Positions 15,618 through 24,860 of a stretch of DNA of 64,000 nucleotides are shown here, piece by piece (the stretch's first letter is position 1; the number at the start of each line of letters is the position of its first letter). Position numbers and translations under genes: made by a program. This stretch comes from Lentibacillus cibarius (lineage in GTDB: Bacteria > Bacillota > Bacilli > Bacillales > Amphibacillaceae), in contig NZ_VCIA01000001.1 in the NCBI RefSeq assembly GCF_005887555.1, positions 2,728,001-2,792,000 of the forward strand. The letters are read 5' to 3'. The notes under the pieces are model-generated. The model ran no database searches, was not told the DNA's origin, and worked only from the letters and a program-made list of their open reading frames with translations.

Positions 15618-17102
15618 ATGATGAAATACTTGCAGAATCTCGGTCGCTCGCTAATGCTACCGGTAGCGGTATTACCGGCTGCGGCGATTTTGATAGGTAT
15701 CGGGAACTGGATTTTGCAGGCTGCAGAGGGAAATCCAATTGCGACATTCCTAAAAAATGGTGGCCTGTCCATAATTGATCATTTACCGATTCTGTTTGCC
15801 GTCGGTGTTGCCATCGGGATGTCCAAGAAGCAAGATGGTGCCGCAGGATTAAGTGGACTTGTTGCATTTTTGGTTGTTACTAATTTATTGGATGTAGGCG
15901 GAGTTGCTGGTTTAAAAGGTATTGAGGAAGGCGCTGTCGATGCTGCGTTTGAAAATACCGAGAACGTGTTTATCGGTATTTTATCCGGTATTATAGCCTC
16001 GATTATGTATAACCGATTTAGTCATGTCAGGTTGCCGGACGCACTTGCCTTCTTTAGCGGTAAACGACTCGTGCCAATTATGAGTGCAGCCGTGATGATG
16101 GTTGTTTCCCTGGCTTTACTTTTTATATGGCCAATTGTGTATAACGCTTTAGTTACATTTGGTACGACGATTAGTGACTTGGGAGCATTAGGTGCAGGAT
16201 TATACGGATTCTTTAACCGTTTGCTTATCCCGACAGGATTGCATCACGCATTGAACTCGGTTTTCTGGTTTGATGTTGCAGGAATCAGTGACATCTCGAA
16301 TTTCTGGGCAAGTGAAGGTGTAAAAGGTATTACTGGACGCTACTTAGCAGGTTTCTTCCCAATTATGATGTTTGGTTTGCCTGCAGCAGCTCTGGCAATG
16401 TATCATACGGCTAAAACGAATCGGAAAAAACAAGCTGCATCCTTAATGATGGCAGCAGCTGTTGCATCATTCCTGACTGGTGTAACAGAGCCACTTGAAT
16501 TCTCATTCATGTTCTTGGCTCCAGCACTGTATGTCGTACACGCGGCGCTGACAGGACTTTCCTTAGCCATTGCAGCATTCTTTCAGTGGACAGCAGGATT
16601 TAGTTTTAGTGCCGGCTTGGTTGACTACACGCTAAGTCTCGGTGTTCCTATTGCCAACCAGCCACTCATGTTGGTTGTGCAAGGTTTGGTGTTTGCGGTT
16701 ATTTACTATGTCTTGTTCCGGTTCCTTATTGCTAAATTCAATCTAAAGACCCCGGGACGTGAAAGTGATGATGACGTGCAGGCAGATGAGGCTTCAGATA
16801 GTGAAGAACAGGCTGAGGCAGGCGGTAACGCGGTTGCATCGGTTGGTGCAGACAAAGACGAGACAACCGTTATGGCGGAAACGATTTACGAAGGTCTTGG
16901 CGGTGACGAAAACGTCCGGACCGTTGATAACTGTGTATCCCGCCTGAGAGTTGAAGTGAAGGATATGGATAAAGTTGATCAGGGCAAAATCAAATCTGCA
17001 GGCGTACCCGGCATTAATGTCGTCGGCAAGCATAATATTCAGGTTGTCGTTGGAACGCAGGTACAATTTGTTGCAGATGCTATTCGGGATATGCAGAAGT
17101 AA
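15618..17102 (+). CDS. PTS N-acetylglucosamine-type EIICB permease
   Basis: 494 residues. An IIC membrane domain (about 1-375, ten or so hydrophobic segments) precedes an acidic linker and a IIB domain (about 415-494) whose phosphocysteine is C439 (VDNCVSRLRVEV). FFNRLLIPTGLHHALNSVFW and the following DVAGISD match the GlcNAc (NagE/NagP) subgroup rather than PtsG. No IIA domain is fused; EIIA is supplied at 14059. AGGAGG precedes the ATG. Import yields GlcNAc-6-phosphate; nagA and nagB are not in the window. Confidence 0.88.
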   Translation: MMKYLQNLGRSLMLPVAVLPAAAILIGIGNWILQAAEGNPIATFLKNGGLSIIDHLPILFAVGVAIGMSKKQDGAAGLSGLVAFLVVTNLLDVGGVAGLKGIEEGAVDAAFENTENVFIGILSGIIASIMYNRFSHVRLPDALAFFSGKRLVPIMSAAVMMVVSLALLFIWPIVYNALVTFGTTISDLGALGAGLYGFFNRLLIPTGLHHALNSVFWFDVAGISDISNFWASEGVKGITGRYLAGFFPIMMFGLPAAALAMYHTAKTNRKKQAASLMMAAAVASFLTGVTEPLEFSFMFLAPALYVVHAALTGLSLAIAAFFQWTAGFSFSAGLVDYTLSLGVPIANQPLMLVVQGLVFAVIYYVLFRFLIAKFNLKTPGRESDDDVQADEASDSEEQAEAGGNAVASVGADKDETTVMAETIYEGLGGDENVRTVDNCVSRLRVEVKDMDKVDQGKIKSAGVPGINVVGKHNIQVVVGTQVQFVADAIRDMQK

Positions 17103-17119
17103 AAGGAGTTAGAGAATAA

Positions 17120-17163
17120 AGGATAAGGGGCGAACAGTGCTACAGTGCTGTTCGCCCCTTTTG
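17120..17163 (+). terminator. Terminator after the PTS permease
   Basis: AAGGGGCGAACAG and CTGTTCGCCCCTTTT form a long stem. Confidence 0.9.
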
Positions 17164-17184
17164 AATACAGCATTAGGTCGGTCT

Positions 17185-17275
17185 GGCACTCGAGCGAAGC
17201 GGGCCTCAACTCGAGCGACAGCGCACCCGAACTCGAGTCGTCATCGTACGAGCGAAAATTGGCAAGCATGCGGCG
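17185..17275. repeat. Short GC-rich 21/22-bp repeat
   Basis: CTCGAG recurs at 17189, 17210 and 17232 with related downstream bases (GCGAAGCG, GCGACAGC). Only two to three units are present, between convergent genes. Confidence 0.4.
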
Positions 17276-17279
17276 GCAG

Positions 17280-18044
17280 TCAGTTGATTTGGAACGTGAA
17301 CCGGCGCTCGTTTGCAAATATACCTTGGTTGTATGTGCGCTCTACGAATGTAACATGGTTCTCCTTGTCAACAAGTAAAACAGTTGACGAACGGGTCCCG
17401 TATTTTGGTGTTTGGATAAATAAAGGTGATAATTTGCGTTCCAGCTCCAGGCCCACGCCAGTATCAGGAAGCTGCTCATCGCCAGCCTCTTCCGCATCGG
17501 ACAACATGGAGAACAGTGTGTCAGGTGATAAGGAAGGGGTGTTGTTAATATAATGCTCCAGTTCTGATTTACCTTTGATTGTTTTCGGCCAGGGTGTATT
17601 AAGAAATGCGTTGCTTAACGCGTGTGTACCGGCTGTCACTGGATAAAAGTCATGGCGAATATTATTATAGTAAAATAATTGGTCGGGAGTACCGGCGAGC
17701 AAGTTAAAACCTGCATATGATTTGTTTTCCCACCGCAGTTGTTCGAGAAAATCCGGTGTCGGTGTGCTGCTTGCTAGAAAGTTCCGCACGATATGACCGC
17801 GGGACTTTTTATTTTGCTGTTTTTCATTAGGATCACGGTAATTGGTTAATGCTGCGATGCGACCATTTTTCGTCACACCGAGCCAGGTGCCCATACCTTC
17901 CAGGTCGCGTCCGGCGAGAATTTGCGGATGATCTTCCCAAAATCCGGCCGGAGCGGTGGGGCGCTTATAAAATTCATCCCGATTGGCGGCTATGATGAGC
18001 TTATAATCTGGATGACTTCCTAAATGAAAATTGATAAGACACAT
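17280..18044 (-). CDS. NRDE/TANGO2-family protein
   Basis: Starts MCLINFHLGS, so Cys2 can become the N-terminal nucleophile expected of this Ntn-hydrolase-like family. The name-giving NRDE is in IIAANRDEFYKRPT, followed by GRDLEGMGTWLGV and LTNYRDP. Length from ATG 18044 is 254 residues, normal for the family. In-frame upstream codons lack a better ribosome binding site. Biochemical function is not settled; eukaryotic TANGO2 is linked to lipid and heme handling. Confidence 0.85.
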   Translation of the reverse strand: MCLINFHLGSHPDYKLIIAANRDEFYKRPTAPAGFWEDHPQILAGRDLEGMGTWLGVTKNGRIAALTNYRDPNEKQQNKKSRGHIVRNFLASSTPTPDFLEQLRWENKSYAGFNLLAGTPDQLFYYNNIRHDFYPVTAGTHALSNAFLNTPWPKTIKGKSELEHYINNTPSLSPDTLFSMLSDAEEAGDEQLPDTGVGLELERKLSPLFIQTPKYGTRSSTVLLVDKENHVTFVERTYNQGIFANERRFTFQIN

Positions 18045-18316
18045 GCTATTAACACCCTTTTTTTCTTTCATTATATTTCTCCGGGTGGACTGATACCAGT
18101 TAAATGTTTGGGAGGTTGGGGATTGAATGGTGCGGTATGGGTGATAACGACCATATCAATCCCCATTAACAAAATCTAAATGAAGTCTTTGTTCATCAAG
18201 ATAGACTCCTTCCGATATGCAGATTTGTGCCCGCACGACCTAAATCTACCCATGACTGGTCCGCTGCATCCTTTGTTTGCATACTAACAAATAAATGCCT
18301 TATCCGTTAAGACTAA
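18045..18316. other. Intergenic, no clear content
   Basis: 272 bp between two minus-strand genes. I see no gene and no convincing terminator or promoter. Confidence 0.4.
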
Positions 18317-18955
18317 CTACAATGTTTGATAATAATGCTGTCGCTCTTGATTATACTTTTTTGTTTTACGATTAAATTCTTTTTCTTGTTTTTTCATTGT
18401 TTTATAGTGTTGATTAATGCTATTAATTCGCTTGTCAACGATTGAAGCATCTAGTTCATTGTTTTGGATTTTTTCATAAAGCTGATCGTTAGAGCGAAGT
18501 GCTTTTGCATATTGTTCGTAGTAGGACGCAACAAGTTCTTTACGTTCTTCCATCAAGTTTATGATCGCTGTAATTTTCTTTTTTTCACTAGGATCATCCA
18601 TCTTTTTGACAACCTGCTTAATTTGTGTAAAAGTTTGGTAAGCCTTGTTAAATCTTTTTTTAGCTTCTTGAATAAGCTTCTTTTGTTTTTTATTCAATTT
18701 TTTAGCTTCGTTAATAAGCTGGTTCATTTCGTCTTTTTGTTCAAATTTTAGTGAAATAATTTTATTATACATTGCCTGTTCTTCTTGTCCAACGTCCACT
18801 GAGGTTTGTTGTTTTTCAGCAAAGCCATTTTCAATAGATGCTGTCTTTTCTAACGTTTGATATATGGTTACAGTCCGTTTCTCCTCATTGTTACATCCAG
18901 CAACAAAAAGCATCAATACAATGAGCGTACCTGTCATCGCGAATCGTTTCACCAA
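18317..18955 (-). CDS. YkyA-like cell-wall-binding lipoprotein
   Basis: About 212 residues. A signal sequence ends in the lipobox FVAGC, so it is a membrane-anchored lipoprotein. The rest is Lys/Glu-rich and helical with long coiled-coil stretches (KKLNKKQKKLIQEAKKRFN), as in the YkyA family. The start is probably TTG 18955 or GTG 18952, since GGAGG at 18967-18963 is too close to the ATG at 18961. That binding site overlaps the stop of the deacetylase gene, indicating translational coupling. Confidence 0.8.
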   Translation of the reverse strand: MVKRFAMTGTLIVLMLFVAGCNNEEKRTVTIYQTLEKTASIENGFAEKQQTSVDVGQEEQAMYNKIISLKFEQKDEMNQLINEAKKLNKKQKKLIQEAKKRFNKAYQTFTQIKQVVKKMDDPSEKKKITAIINLMEERKELVASYYEQYAKALRSNDQLYEKIQNNELDASIVDKRINSINQHYKTMKKQEKEFNRKTKKYNQERQHYYQTL

Positions 18956-18970
18956 CGTCATTACCTCCAA

Positions 18971-19885
18971 TTAACTAACGGGACGACAGCGCCCTGCACA
19001 TGGAAACGTTAAGGACACAAGCTCATTAGTTATTTTTTTGGTTTTATAGCCTTTTTGATCCAAATACGACAGCAGCTCTGGTAAATATTTGATTGTTGCT
19101 GGTTTATCATGCAAGAGCACGACTGGTATTTTGTTGGACCTTTCCATCTCTTCAATTTTATTTATTGTATGGGTTACATACCGTTTATTCTTAAGTTCCC
19201 AATCTTTGCTGTCCACGTTCCAATCCCATAATTTAAAGCCGTTCTGATGAAGAGAGTCTCGCATTTCTTCCGTCAAATAAGGAACACTTCCATAAGGGGT
19301 ACGGACAAGGTTAGTTACGATATCAGCTACTTCTTGTAAAATACGTTGGTTTTCAACCATTTCATTGACCGGTGCCGCCTGTGAGGCATACACTTCCCGG
19401 ACACGATGGGTCATACCGTGCAAACCAACACTGTACCCCTCATCTACCATGCGTTTAACCGCTTCGGGGTACTTTTTGATATTTGGTCCCAGCGTAAAGA
19501 ATGTTGCTTTGGCATTGTATTGATTTAAAATGTTCAACAGCTGATCGGATGCAGGCGATGGGCCATCATCGAATGTTAAATAAATAGCTTTTTCTTGCTG
19601 ATCCTCATGGTGTTGTTTCTCTCTTTTTTTCGCTAGAGCCTCTTTGCGCTCCTGTTCTTTTTTTTGCAAGATTGTTTCATGGAGCACGGAATCGGAATAT
19701 TTCTCTTTTTGGGCAGAAGAGACAGCTAACTGGGATACACGAGTTGCGGATACTTCGGATTCTTCTTGCCCGGCCGCTTTATTTTTCATAAGCCCTATAA
19801 TTCCCATTACCACTACAATAGCTAATGTTACCAAGGAAAGAATGGTTATCTTTCCTAATCTATTTAAACGTTTACGTCCGTTCAT
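18971..19885 (-). CDS. Membrane-anchored polysaccharide deacetylase (PgdA-like)
   Basis: 304 residues: an N-terminal membrane anchor (12-32), a charged coiled stretch (70-98), then a NodB domain. Motif 1 is TFDDGPS (104-110), with D106/D107 as base and metal ligand. Motif 2 is HGMTH (156-160), supplying two metal histidines. Later motifs include RTPYGSVPYL, WDWNVDSKDW and VVLLHDK. Such enzymes N-deacetylate peptidoglycan GlcNAc and block lysozyme. It lies downstream of sigV-rsiV and in an operon with the YkyA-like lipoprotein. AAGGAGG precedes the ATG. Confidence 0.88.
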   Translation of the reverse strand: MNGRKRLNRLGKITILSLVTLAIVVVMGIIGLMKNKAAGQEESEVSATRVSQLAVSSAQKEKYSDSVLHETILQKKEQERKEALAKKREKQHHEDQQEKAIYLTFDDGPSPASDQLLNILNQYNAKATFFTLGPNIKKYPEAVKRMVDEGYSVGLHGMTHRVREVYASQAAPVNEMVENQRILQEVADIVTNLVRTPYGSVPYLTEEMRDSLHQNGFKLWDWNVDSKDWELKNKRYVTHTINKIEEMERSNKIPVVLLHDKPATIKYLPELLSYLDQKGYKTKKITNELVSLTFPCAGRCRPVS

Positions 19886-19974
19886 TTATGAGTCCTCCTT
19901 ATCTTCCAATCTAGATGCGTTAGAGTCTTAAAATGATTTTTCTTCATAAGTTGACAAATTTCGCCGTATTCGCG

Positions 19975-20012
19975 GAATAAAACATCAGCCATACCGAGAA
20001 GGCTGATGGTTT
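19975..20012 (-). terminator. Terminator of rsiV
   Basis: CATCAGCC and GGCTGATG form a stem followed by TTTTATT on the minus strand, separating rsiV from the deacetylase operon. Confidence 0.75.
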
Positions 20013-20068
20013 CACATAACAATCACAATATAATTCTCGCATTCAGCATTTTACGCGGTACCGCCTAT

Positions 20069-20953
20069 TCACTTAATATAAGCGTCCCCTTCCAATTCAT
20101 TGGCGATTTTCTCAGTTGGTATAACAAATTCTGCTGTCCCCATATAACCGGGCGCCACCTCATAATCATCAAAAGCAATCACTAACTTATGGTTTTCATT
20201 AATGTAAAAACTTTGATTTGCATCAATTTGATCAAATACCCCTTCAGGAGGCAAGTTTATCCCGGCGCCACGTACCCAATATACTTTGTTTTCATCGTTT
20301 CGGATTTGCTCACGCATCTGGTCTTTAATCACATTACTAATAGTGCTAATATAGCTATCATCCTTAAATAAAATCGGAAGTGTAAGCAACATCTCTTTCT
20401 GTTTATCGATTGTATCGAATTTAATCGTTTCATAAGATGAGGCCTGTGTTTTTTGAACGGTCCGTTTAATAGAGAGGATCTTCTCGTTATCCGTTATCAC
20501 ATCATAACTTGCATCCACATTGTAATGCCCTTCTCCATTTTTCTTCAGATTTCCCACTTCATTTTTAAATTCGTCATATAGTTGTTTGCTTTCTTGAATA
20601 TACTTTTGATTAAGGCTATTTTCCGTTTGTTTATTGTCGAAATTGTGCACATTCGGTGTAGTAATATCCGCATCATAGTTTTCTTCGTGTACGTGTATCT
20701 CACTAATTGTTAAAACTTGTATAACCGATCCTACAACAGGTATTTTTGCGAGGTTACCTGCAATTACCGGGCTTGTATTAATGGTCAATACAAAAAGCAT
20801 TACAGCTGCCGCCAAACCAATGAACCAATTCGGATTAGGGCGTTTCGGCTTTTTTTGTTTAGACCTCAATGTATCGTGGACAACATCATCCAACTCTTTT
20901 GGAATAGGGGTATTCATATATTCCTTCTTTAACCGTTTTAATTTTTCATCCAT
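20069..20953 (-). CDS. rsiV: Anti-sigma factor RsiV (DUF4179/DUF3298)
   Basis: About 294 residues. The N-terminal cytoplasmic sigma-binding segment (1-42) is followed by one membrane helix (about 44-65, FIGLAAAVMLFVLTI) and a long extracellular domain with the DUF3298 end (DIDANQSFYINENHKLVIAFDDYEVAPGY is its recognisable region, 245-275). In B. subtilis this domain binds lysozyme directly, which triggers RsiV proteolysis and SigV release. ATG 20953 or 20956 fits GGAGG at 20966-20962. The gene lies 21 bp after sigV. Confidence 0.85.
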   Translation of the reverse strand: MDEKLKRLKKEYMNTPIPKELDDVVHDTLRSKQKKPKRPNPNWFIGLAAAVMLFVLTINTSPVIAGNLAKIPVVGSVIQVLTISEIHVHEENYDADITTPNVHNFDNKQTENSLNQKYIQESKQLYDEFKNEVGNLKKNGEGHYNVDASYDVITDNEKILSIKRTVQKTQASSYETIKFDTIDKQKEMLLTLPILFKDDSYISTISNVIKDQMREQIRNDENKVYWVRGAGINLPPEGVFDQIDANQSFYINENHKLVIAFDDYEVAPGYMGTAEFVIPTEKIANELEGDAYIK

Positions 20954-20974
20954 CATCGTAGCCTCCAACATTTA

Positions 20975-21469
20975 TCATTCTTGCACGTCATCCATCTTAA
21001 GTCGTAATAATTTCAGCGTTTTATATAGGCGTGTTTTAATTGTACTTTTATTTTCCTCGAGAATGTCTGCTATCTCTTTGATTTTCAAATCCTCGAAATA
21101 CCTTAGGACAATGATGCTTTTTAAACTCACGGGTAATTCATCAATCGACCGCTCCAGATCAATGTCAGGACAGTTATCATTCCTAGCTGGATAGAACGTA
21201 TCGAAGGTATCATTATCAATAAAGGATAACTTTTTATTTTTGCGTAAATGATCCAGCGAACTGTGGACCACGATTTTATAAAACCAACTCTTAATAGATT
21301 GCTTGTCTTTTATCGAATGCTTGTTTAAAAGCGCCTTTTCAATTGAATCTTGAACAATATCCAAGGCATCTTCCGTATTTTTAACATAGCTAAAGGCTAA
21401 CCGATAAAAGCTATTCTTGTTATCTAAAATAAATGAAATGACTTGATCATCTAGCTTGTTTTTCTTCAT
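20975..21469 (-). CDS. sigV: ECF sigma factor SigV
   Basis: 164 residues with sigma region 2 (RLAFSYVKNTEDALDIVQDS, then SIKSWFYKIVVHSSLDHLRK) and region 4 (LRYFEDLKIKEIADILEENKSTIKTRLYKTLKLLR), typical of the SigV/ECF30 group. The pairing with an RsiV-type anti-sigma and a self-type promoter just upstream fits the B. subtilis sigV-rsiV operon. Expected targets are peptidoglycan-modifying enzymes that give lysozyme resistance; here a deacetylase lies immediately downstream. Confidence 0.9.
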   Translation of the reverse strand: MKKNKLDDQVISFILDNKNSFYRLAFSYVKNTEDALDIVQDSIEKALLNKHSIKDKQSIKSWFYKIVVHSSLDHLRKNKKLSFIDNDTFDTFYPARNDNCPDIDLERSIDELPVSLKSIIVLRYFEDLKIKEIADILEENKSTIKTRLYKTLKLLRLKMDDVQE

Positions 21470-21519
21470 GAAGATAGAGCTCCTTTAATTTCGATACGCA
21501 TCTCTTAAGCTACACAATA

Positions 21520-21548
21520 TAGACGTATAAGCTGCAAAAAAAGTTTTA
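21520..21548 (-). promoter_or_regulatory. SigV-type autoregulatory promoter
   Basis: On the minus strand, TAAAAC (21548-21543) and CGTCTA (21525-21520) are 17 bp apart. The known SigV promoter is TGAAAC-N16/17-CGTCTA, so only one base differs. It lies about 50 bp upstream of the sigV ATG. Confidence 0.75.
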
Positions 21549-21797
21549 ATGACGTAGAAAAAATTTTTCTTTCGTGTTCAAAAAGTGGGGATGATAAAAG
21601 CTGAATCCATGGAGTAGAGATGAGAAATGAAAAAGGAAAATAAGATAAATTAAAAACAAGGAGACAGTTCCAACGTTTTTAAAACGCGAAATCCGTCCCC
21701 TTGTGGGTTTGTTTAGCATTCTAATTAATGCTGCCTATATATCAGTAATTTTTTCGGTATATAGCTGCTTATGCCGATTACCCTTCCAGGAATGCCG
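21549..21797. other. Intergenic with one hairpin
   Basis: ACAAGG-GAC near 21658 and GTCCCCTTGT near 21698 can pair across about 30 bp. No gene is seen. Confidence 0.4.
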
Positions 21798-22217
21798 CTA
21801 TTGATAAAGATGATCAACCTTTTCTTTCATTTTTATTGTGCCATCGGTTGGGTCATTTCCCATTTTCCAATCGGTCTCTACCGTGATGATGATTTTCCCG
21901 GATTGGACTTGGTTGCTGTAGTCCTTTGCCTGACCTTCTGAAAGTCCTCTGTCTAACAGGTGTCCGTACAAGTCATGCGTTCCATGAATGTCATTGAAGA
22001 ACGTTTTTTTAATTTTGTTGAGGAATGCTTCGTCCTGAGTTGGATCAGATTCAAAGCTGGTTACGCTTACATCTGTTTGGTTGTTAAGTTTCTCAGCGTA
22101 TTTTTCATGCGCGAAGATTGTAATGTTTGTGTTGCTATAACCTTCTAGTTCCAGTATGTTGACTGTTTTGACTGTATCTTCCACTGAATCAAACGGTCCG
22201 AAAATTTCCTCTGCCAA
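21798..22217 (-). CDS. YflT-like general stress protein (GSP17M domain)
   Basis: About 139 residues. The N-terminal half (FGPFDSVEDTVKTVNILELEGYSNTNITI) is the YflT/general stress protein 17M domain, and the C-terminal half ends in the usual KIIITVETDWK. The family is stress-induced and of unknown biochemical role. TTG 22217 is the best start: AAGGTGG lies eight bases upstream, whereas earlier GTG codons overlap it. Confidence 0.75.
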   Translation of the reverse strand: MAEEIFGPFDSVEDTVKTVNILELEGYSNTNITIFAHEKYAEKLNNQTDVSVTSFESDPTQDEAFLNKIKKTFFNDIHGTHDLYGHLLDRGLSEGQAKDYSNQVQSGKIIITVETDWKMGNDPTDGTIKMKEKVDHLYQ

Positions 22218-22229
22218 TAACAACACCAC

Positions 22230-22713
22230 CTTCTAGGGATAATTTGTTACGCTTTTTCCCTGATGGGGGTTTGATTAAACTTAGCGGAGGCAGGACTATA
22301 AAAAAACATCTTACATGTTTCACCTGGGAACTTCAAAGAATATAACAATCGTACAATGGCGGCGTTGTTCTGGTGATACCGGTCCTGGCTTTTCATTTTA
22401 TGCATATTACTTTATGGACGCCATAACATTTGGTATTTTACATAGTTGTGTTTTTATATGTTTATAACGTCAGAATGAAAAAACTAGAAATCGCCAGAGG
22501 CATTGGTATATGTTTCATTGTGCCGGTGGGGGTTCAGCAGACTTCATCCGGCAGTAGCAACCAGTGCGGTGTTGGCAGTCTATTGTGGAGGAAAAAATTA
22601 CACGCTTCCTTCCACCATTGATTTCTGGTACAATTAAACGATGTGTTTTAAAAATACCCCTTACTGGAGGAATCGCGCAAAATTTTTATTTATTAAAGAA
22701 AGAAGGATTGTTT
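22230..22713. other. Intergenic, no supported gene
   Basis: 484 bp of mixed composition. A 49-codon frame from 22472 has no ribosome binding site. A string AACGTCAGAATGAAAAAACT near 22466 resembles the first bases of the 86-bp dispersed repeat, but the rest is absent. Confidence 0.4.
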
Positions 22714-24122
22714 ATGACAGCACAAGGGAAGACACAGCAGTCACCTCAGCAAACCAAGAGAAATACAATTATGTTGGTTCTTATTTCTGGTGCGTTTGCA
22801 GCGATACTGAACCAGACATTGCTAGCGACTGCGCTTCCAAAAATTATGGATGATTTAAATCTTTTAGAAAGTACTGCCCAGTGGCTCACTTCCATTTTCA
22901 TGCTTGTAAATGGAATCATGATACCAGTAACAGCGCTGTTAATTAACCGTTTTACGACAAGGGCGCTATTTCTTACGGCGATGGGGTTATTCGGTGTTGG
23001 TACGCTTATTTGCGCCGTTGCACCTAATTTTGGATTGCTCATGGTTGGTCGAATTATTCAGGCGTCTGGTGCCGGAATTATCATGCCGTTGATGCAGACC
23101 ATCCTCATGCTTATTTTCCCGGTTGAAAAACGCGGTTCGGCGATGGGAATGTTCGGCTTGGTCATTGCCTTCGCACCGGCCATTGGACCTACACTATCCG
23201 GTTACTTGGTGGAACACTTTCCATGGCGGAGTTTGTTCTACGTTGTCTTCCCGATTATCGTCATTGATATAATTATCGCGTACTTTTTATTAAGAAACGT
23301 TACCGAACGTACCAACCCAAGAGTCGATGTGTTGTCCATCCTGCTGTCATCTCTTGGCTTTGGTGGTTTACTGTATGGATTCAGTATGGCCGGTTCGGAT
23401 CCATCAGGCTGGGGGAGCCCACAAGTGCTTGGTGCGATGGTTATAGGTGCTGTTGCGCTGACATGGTTCATTTTTAGACAGCTTAAACTCACGGAGCCAA
23501 TCCTTGAATTCAGGATTTTCAAATATGGGATGTTTACGTTGAATACCGCACTTGGCATGGTTGTGTTCATGGCTATGATTGGTGCTGCGACTGTTTTGCC
23601 GATTTTGATGCAGAACATGCTTGGTTTCACAGCGCTTGAATCAGGGCTGGCACTCTTGCCGGGAGCTGCGCTTATGGGGCTGATGAACCCAATAACCGGA
23701 AAATTGTTTGATAAATTCGGGGCGAAATGGCTTGCGATTATTGGCCTGGCTATTGTTCAGCAACAACGTTCATGTTTACGATCATGACAACAGAAACAAC
23801 TTTTGCATTTATCGCTACTGTGAATGCTGTCCGCATGTTTGGTGTGGCGATGGTCATGATGCCGGTTACGACGGCTGGCTTGAACACGCTGCCTGATAAA
23901 ATGATGCCACACGGAACGGCAATGAACAATACGATGCGGCAAGTTTCAGGAGCGGTGGGAACGGCGTTGATGGTTACCGTCATGTCGAACGCAGCGAATC
24001 CGGATCAAGGACTAGAGGGTGCTGTCCACGGTGTCAACATCTCCTTTCTCGTTGTCGGATTTATAGCTGTCGTCGGGCTTGTGATGGCGTTCTTTATCAA
24101 AAACCCTCGGAGAAAATATTAA
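22714..24122 (+). pseudogene. MFS multidrug exporter (DHA2/EmrB type), one-base frameshift
   Basis: A 14-helix DHA2 proton antiporter split by a single missing base near 23755. The first frame runs to ...AKWLAIIGLAIV and then stops early. The +1 frame continues ATTFMFTIMTTETTFAFI and ends at 24122. With one base restored, the gene is 1,410 bp and 469 residues, normal for EmrB-like pumps. Motif C-like GLVIAFAPAIGPTLSGYL and motif A-like sequence are intact. ATG 22714 follows AGAAGGA. This is either recent inactivation or an assembly error. Confidence 0.85.
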
Positions 24123-24223
24123 TTTGAAATAGTGATTTCCAATAGGCTTTTGTCCATTTGTATGGCAATAGCCTATTTTCTATAATAGGGAGAAGAGACT
24201 ACTTGAAAAGGGGGGAGGGCATC

Positions 24224-24838
24224 ATGCAGTTTGTATCCATTGATTTTGAAACGGCCAATGAAAAAAGAAACAGTCCATGTGCCATCGGTGTTGTCGTTGC
24301 GAATGCGGACGGAATTGTCGACGAATTTTACAGCCTGATTAATCCTATGACGCACTTTAAAGCTTTTCATACACGTATTCATGGTATTAAAGCGGACGAT
24401 GTAATCAACGCACCGACTTTCGCTGAGCTCTGGCCGACATTGCACGGTTATCTGGCCGGTAATATGGTTATTGCACATAATGCCAGTTTTGATATGAGTG
24501 TGATGCGACATACGCTGGATTATTTTAACCTTACTTATCCGGAACTGGACTATCTTTGTACTGCGAATATAGCAAGACGCGTATGGCCGGAACTTACGAA
24601 CCATAAACTAAATACAGTTGCCGCTCATCACGGTATTCGTTTTGACCATCACCATGCGTTGGAAGATGCAAGCGTTGCGGCAAAAATTTTAATCAAAGCT
24701 TTCGAGACATATGGGACAAGGGATTTGGATATATTTCTAGAGAAGTGTCATATGTCAAAGGGAAGAATCTATGAACAAGGCTACTTCCCACCGAAAGCAA
24801 AACGTACGAAAAAAAGCGCAACGTTGTACGTTCAATAA
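24224..24838 (+). CDS. DnaQ-family 3'-5' exonuclease
   Basis: 204 residues, a DEDDh exonuclease fold. Exo I is SIDFETAN (D6, E8 with ATG 24224), Exo II is NASFDMSVMRHTL and Exo III is HHALEDASVAAKIL, in which the histidine precedes the last aspartate. It resembles stand-alone PolC-epsilon-like exonucleases used in repair or RNA trimming. A polylysine-rich tail follows the domain. GGGGGGAGGGC lies before the ATG. It is 22 bp ahead of an SDR gene. Confidence 0.87.
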   Translation: MQFVSIDFETANEKRNSPCAIGVVVANADGIVDEFYSLINPMTHFKAFHTRIHGIKADDVINAPTFAELWPTLHGYLAGNMVIAHNASFDMSVMRHTLDYFNLTYPELDYLCTANIARRVWPELTNHKLNTVAAHHGIRFDHHHALEDASVAAKILIKAFETYGTRDLDIFLEKCHMSKGRIYEQGYFPPKAKRTKKSATLYVQ

Positions 24839-24860
24839 CTCAAAAGGAGCCGTGTTAATC

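Noticed and set aside
19886..19974. SigV promoter directly upstream of the deacetylase
   Set aside because: Only a weak TGAAGA...CTCTAA pair is present; too poor to list as a promoter.
22472..22621. 49-codon ORF MKKLEIARGIGICFIV...
   Set aside because: No ribosome binding site and no recognisable family; the next real start is at 22714.
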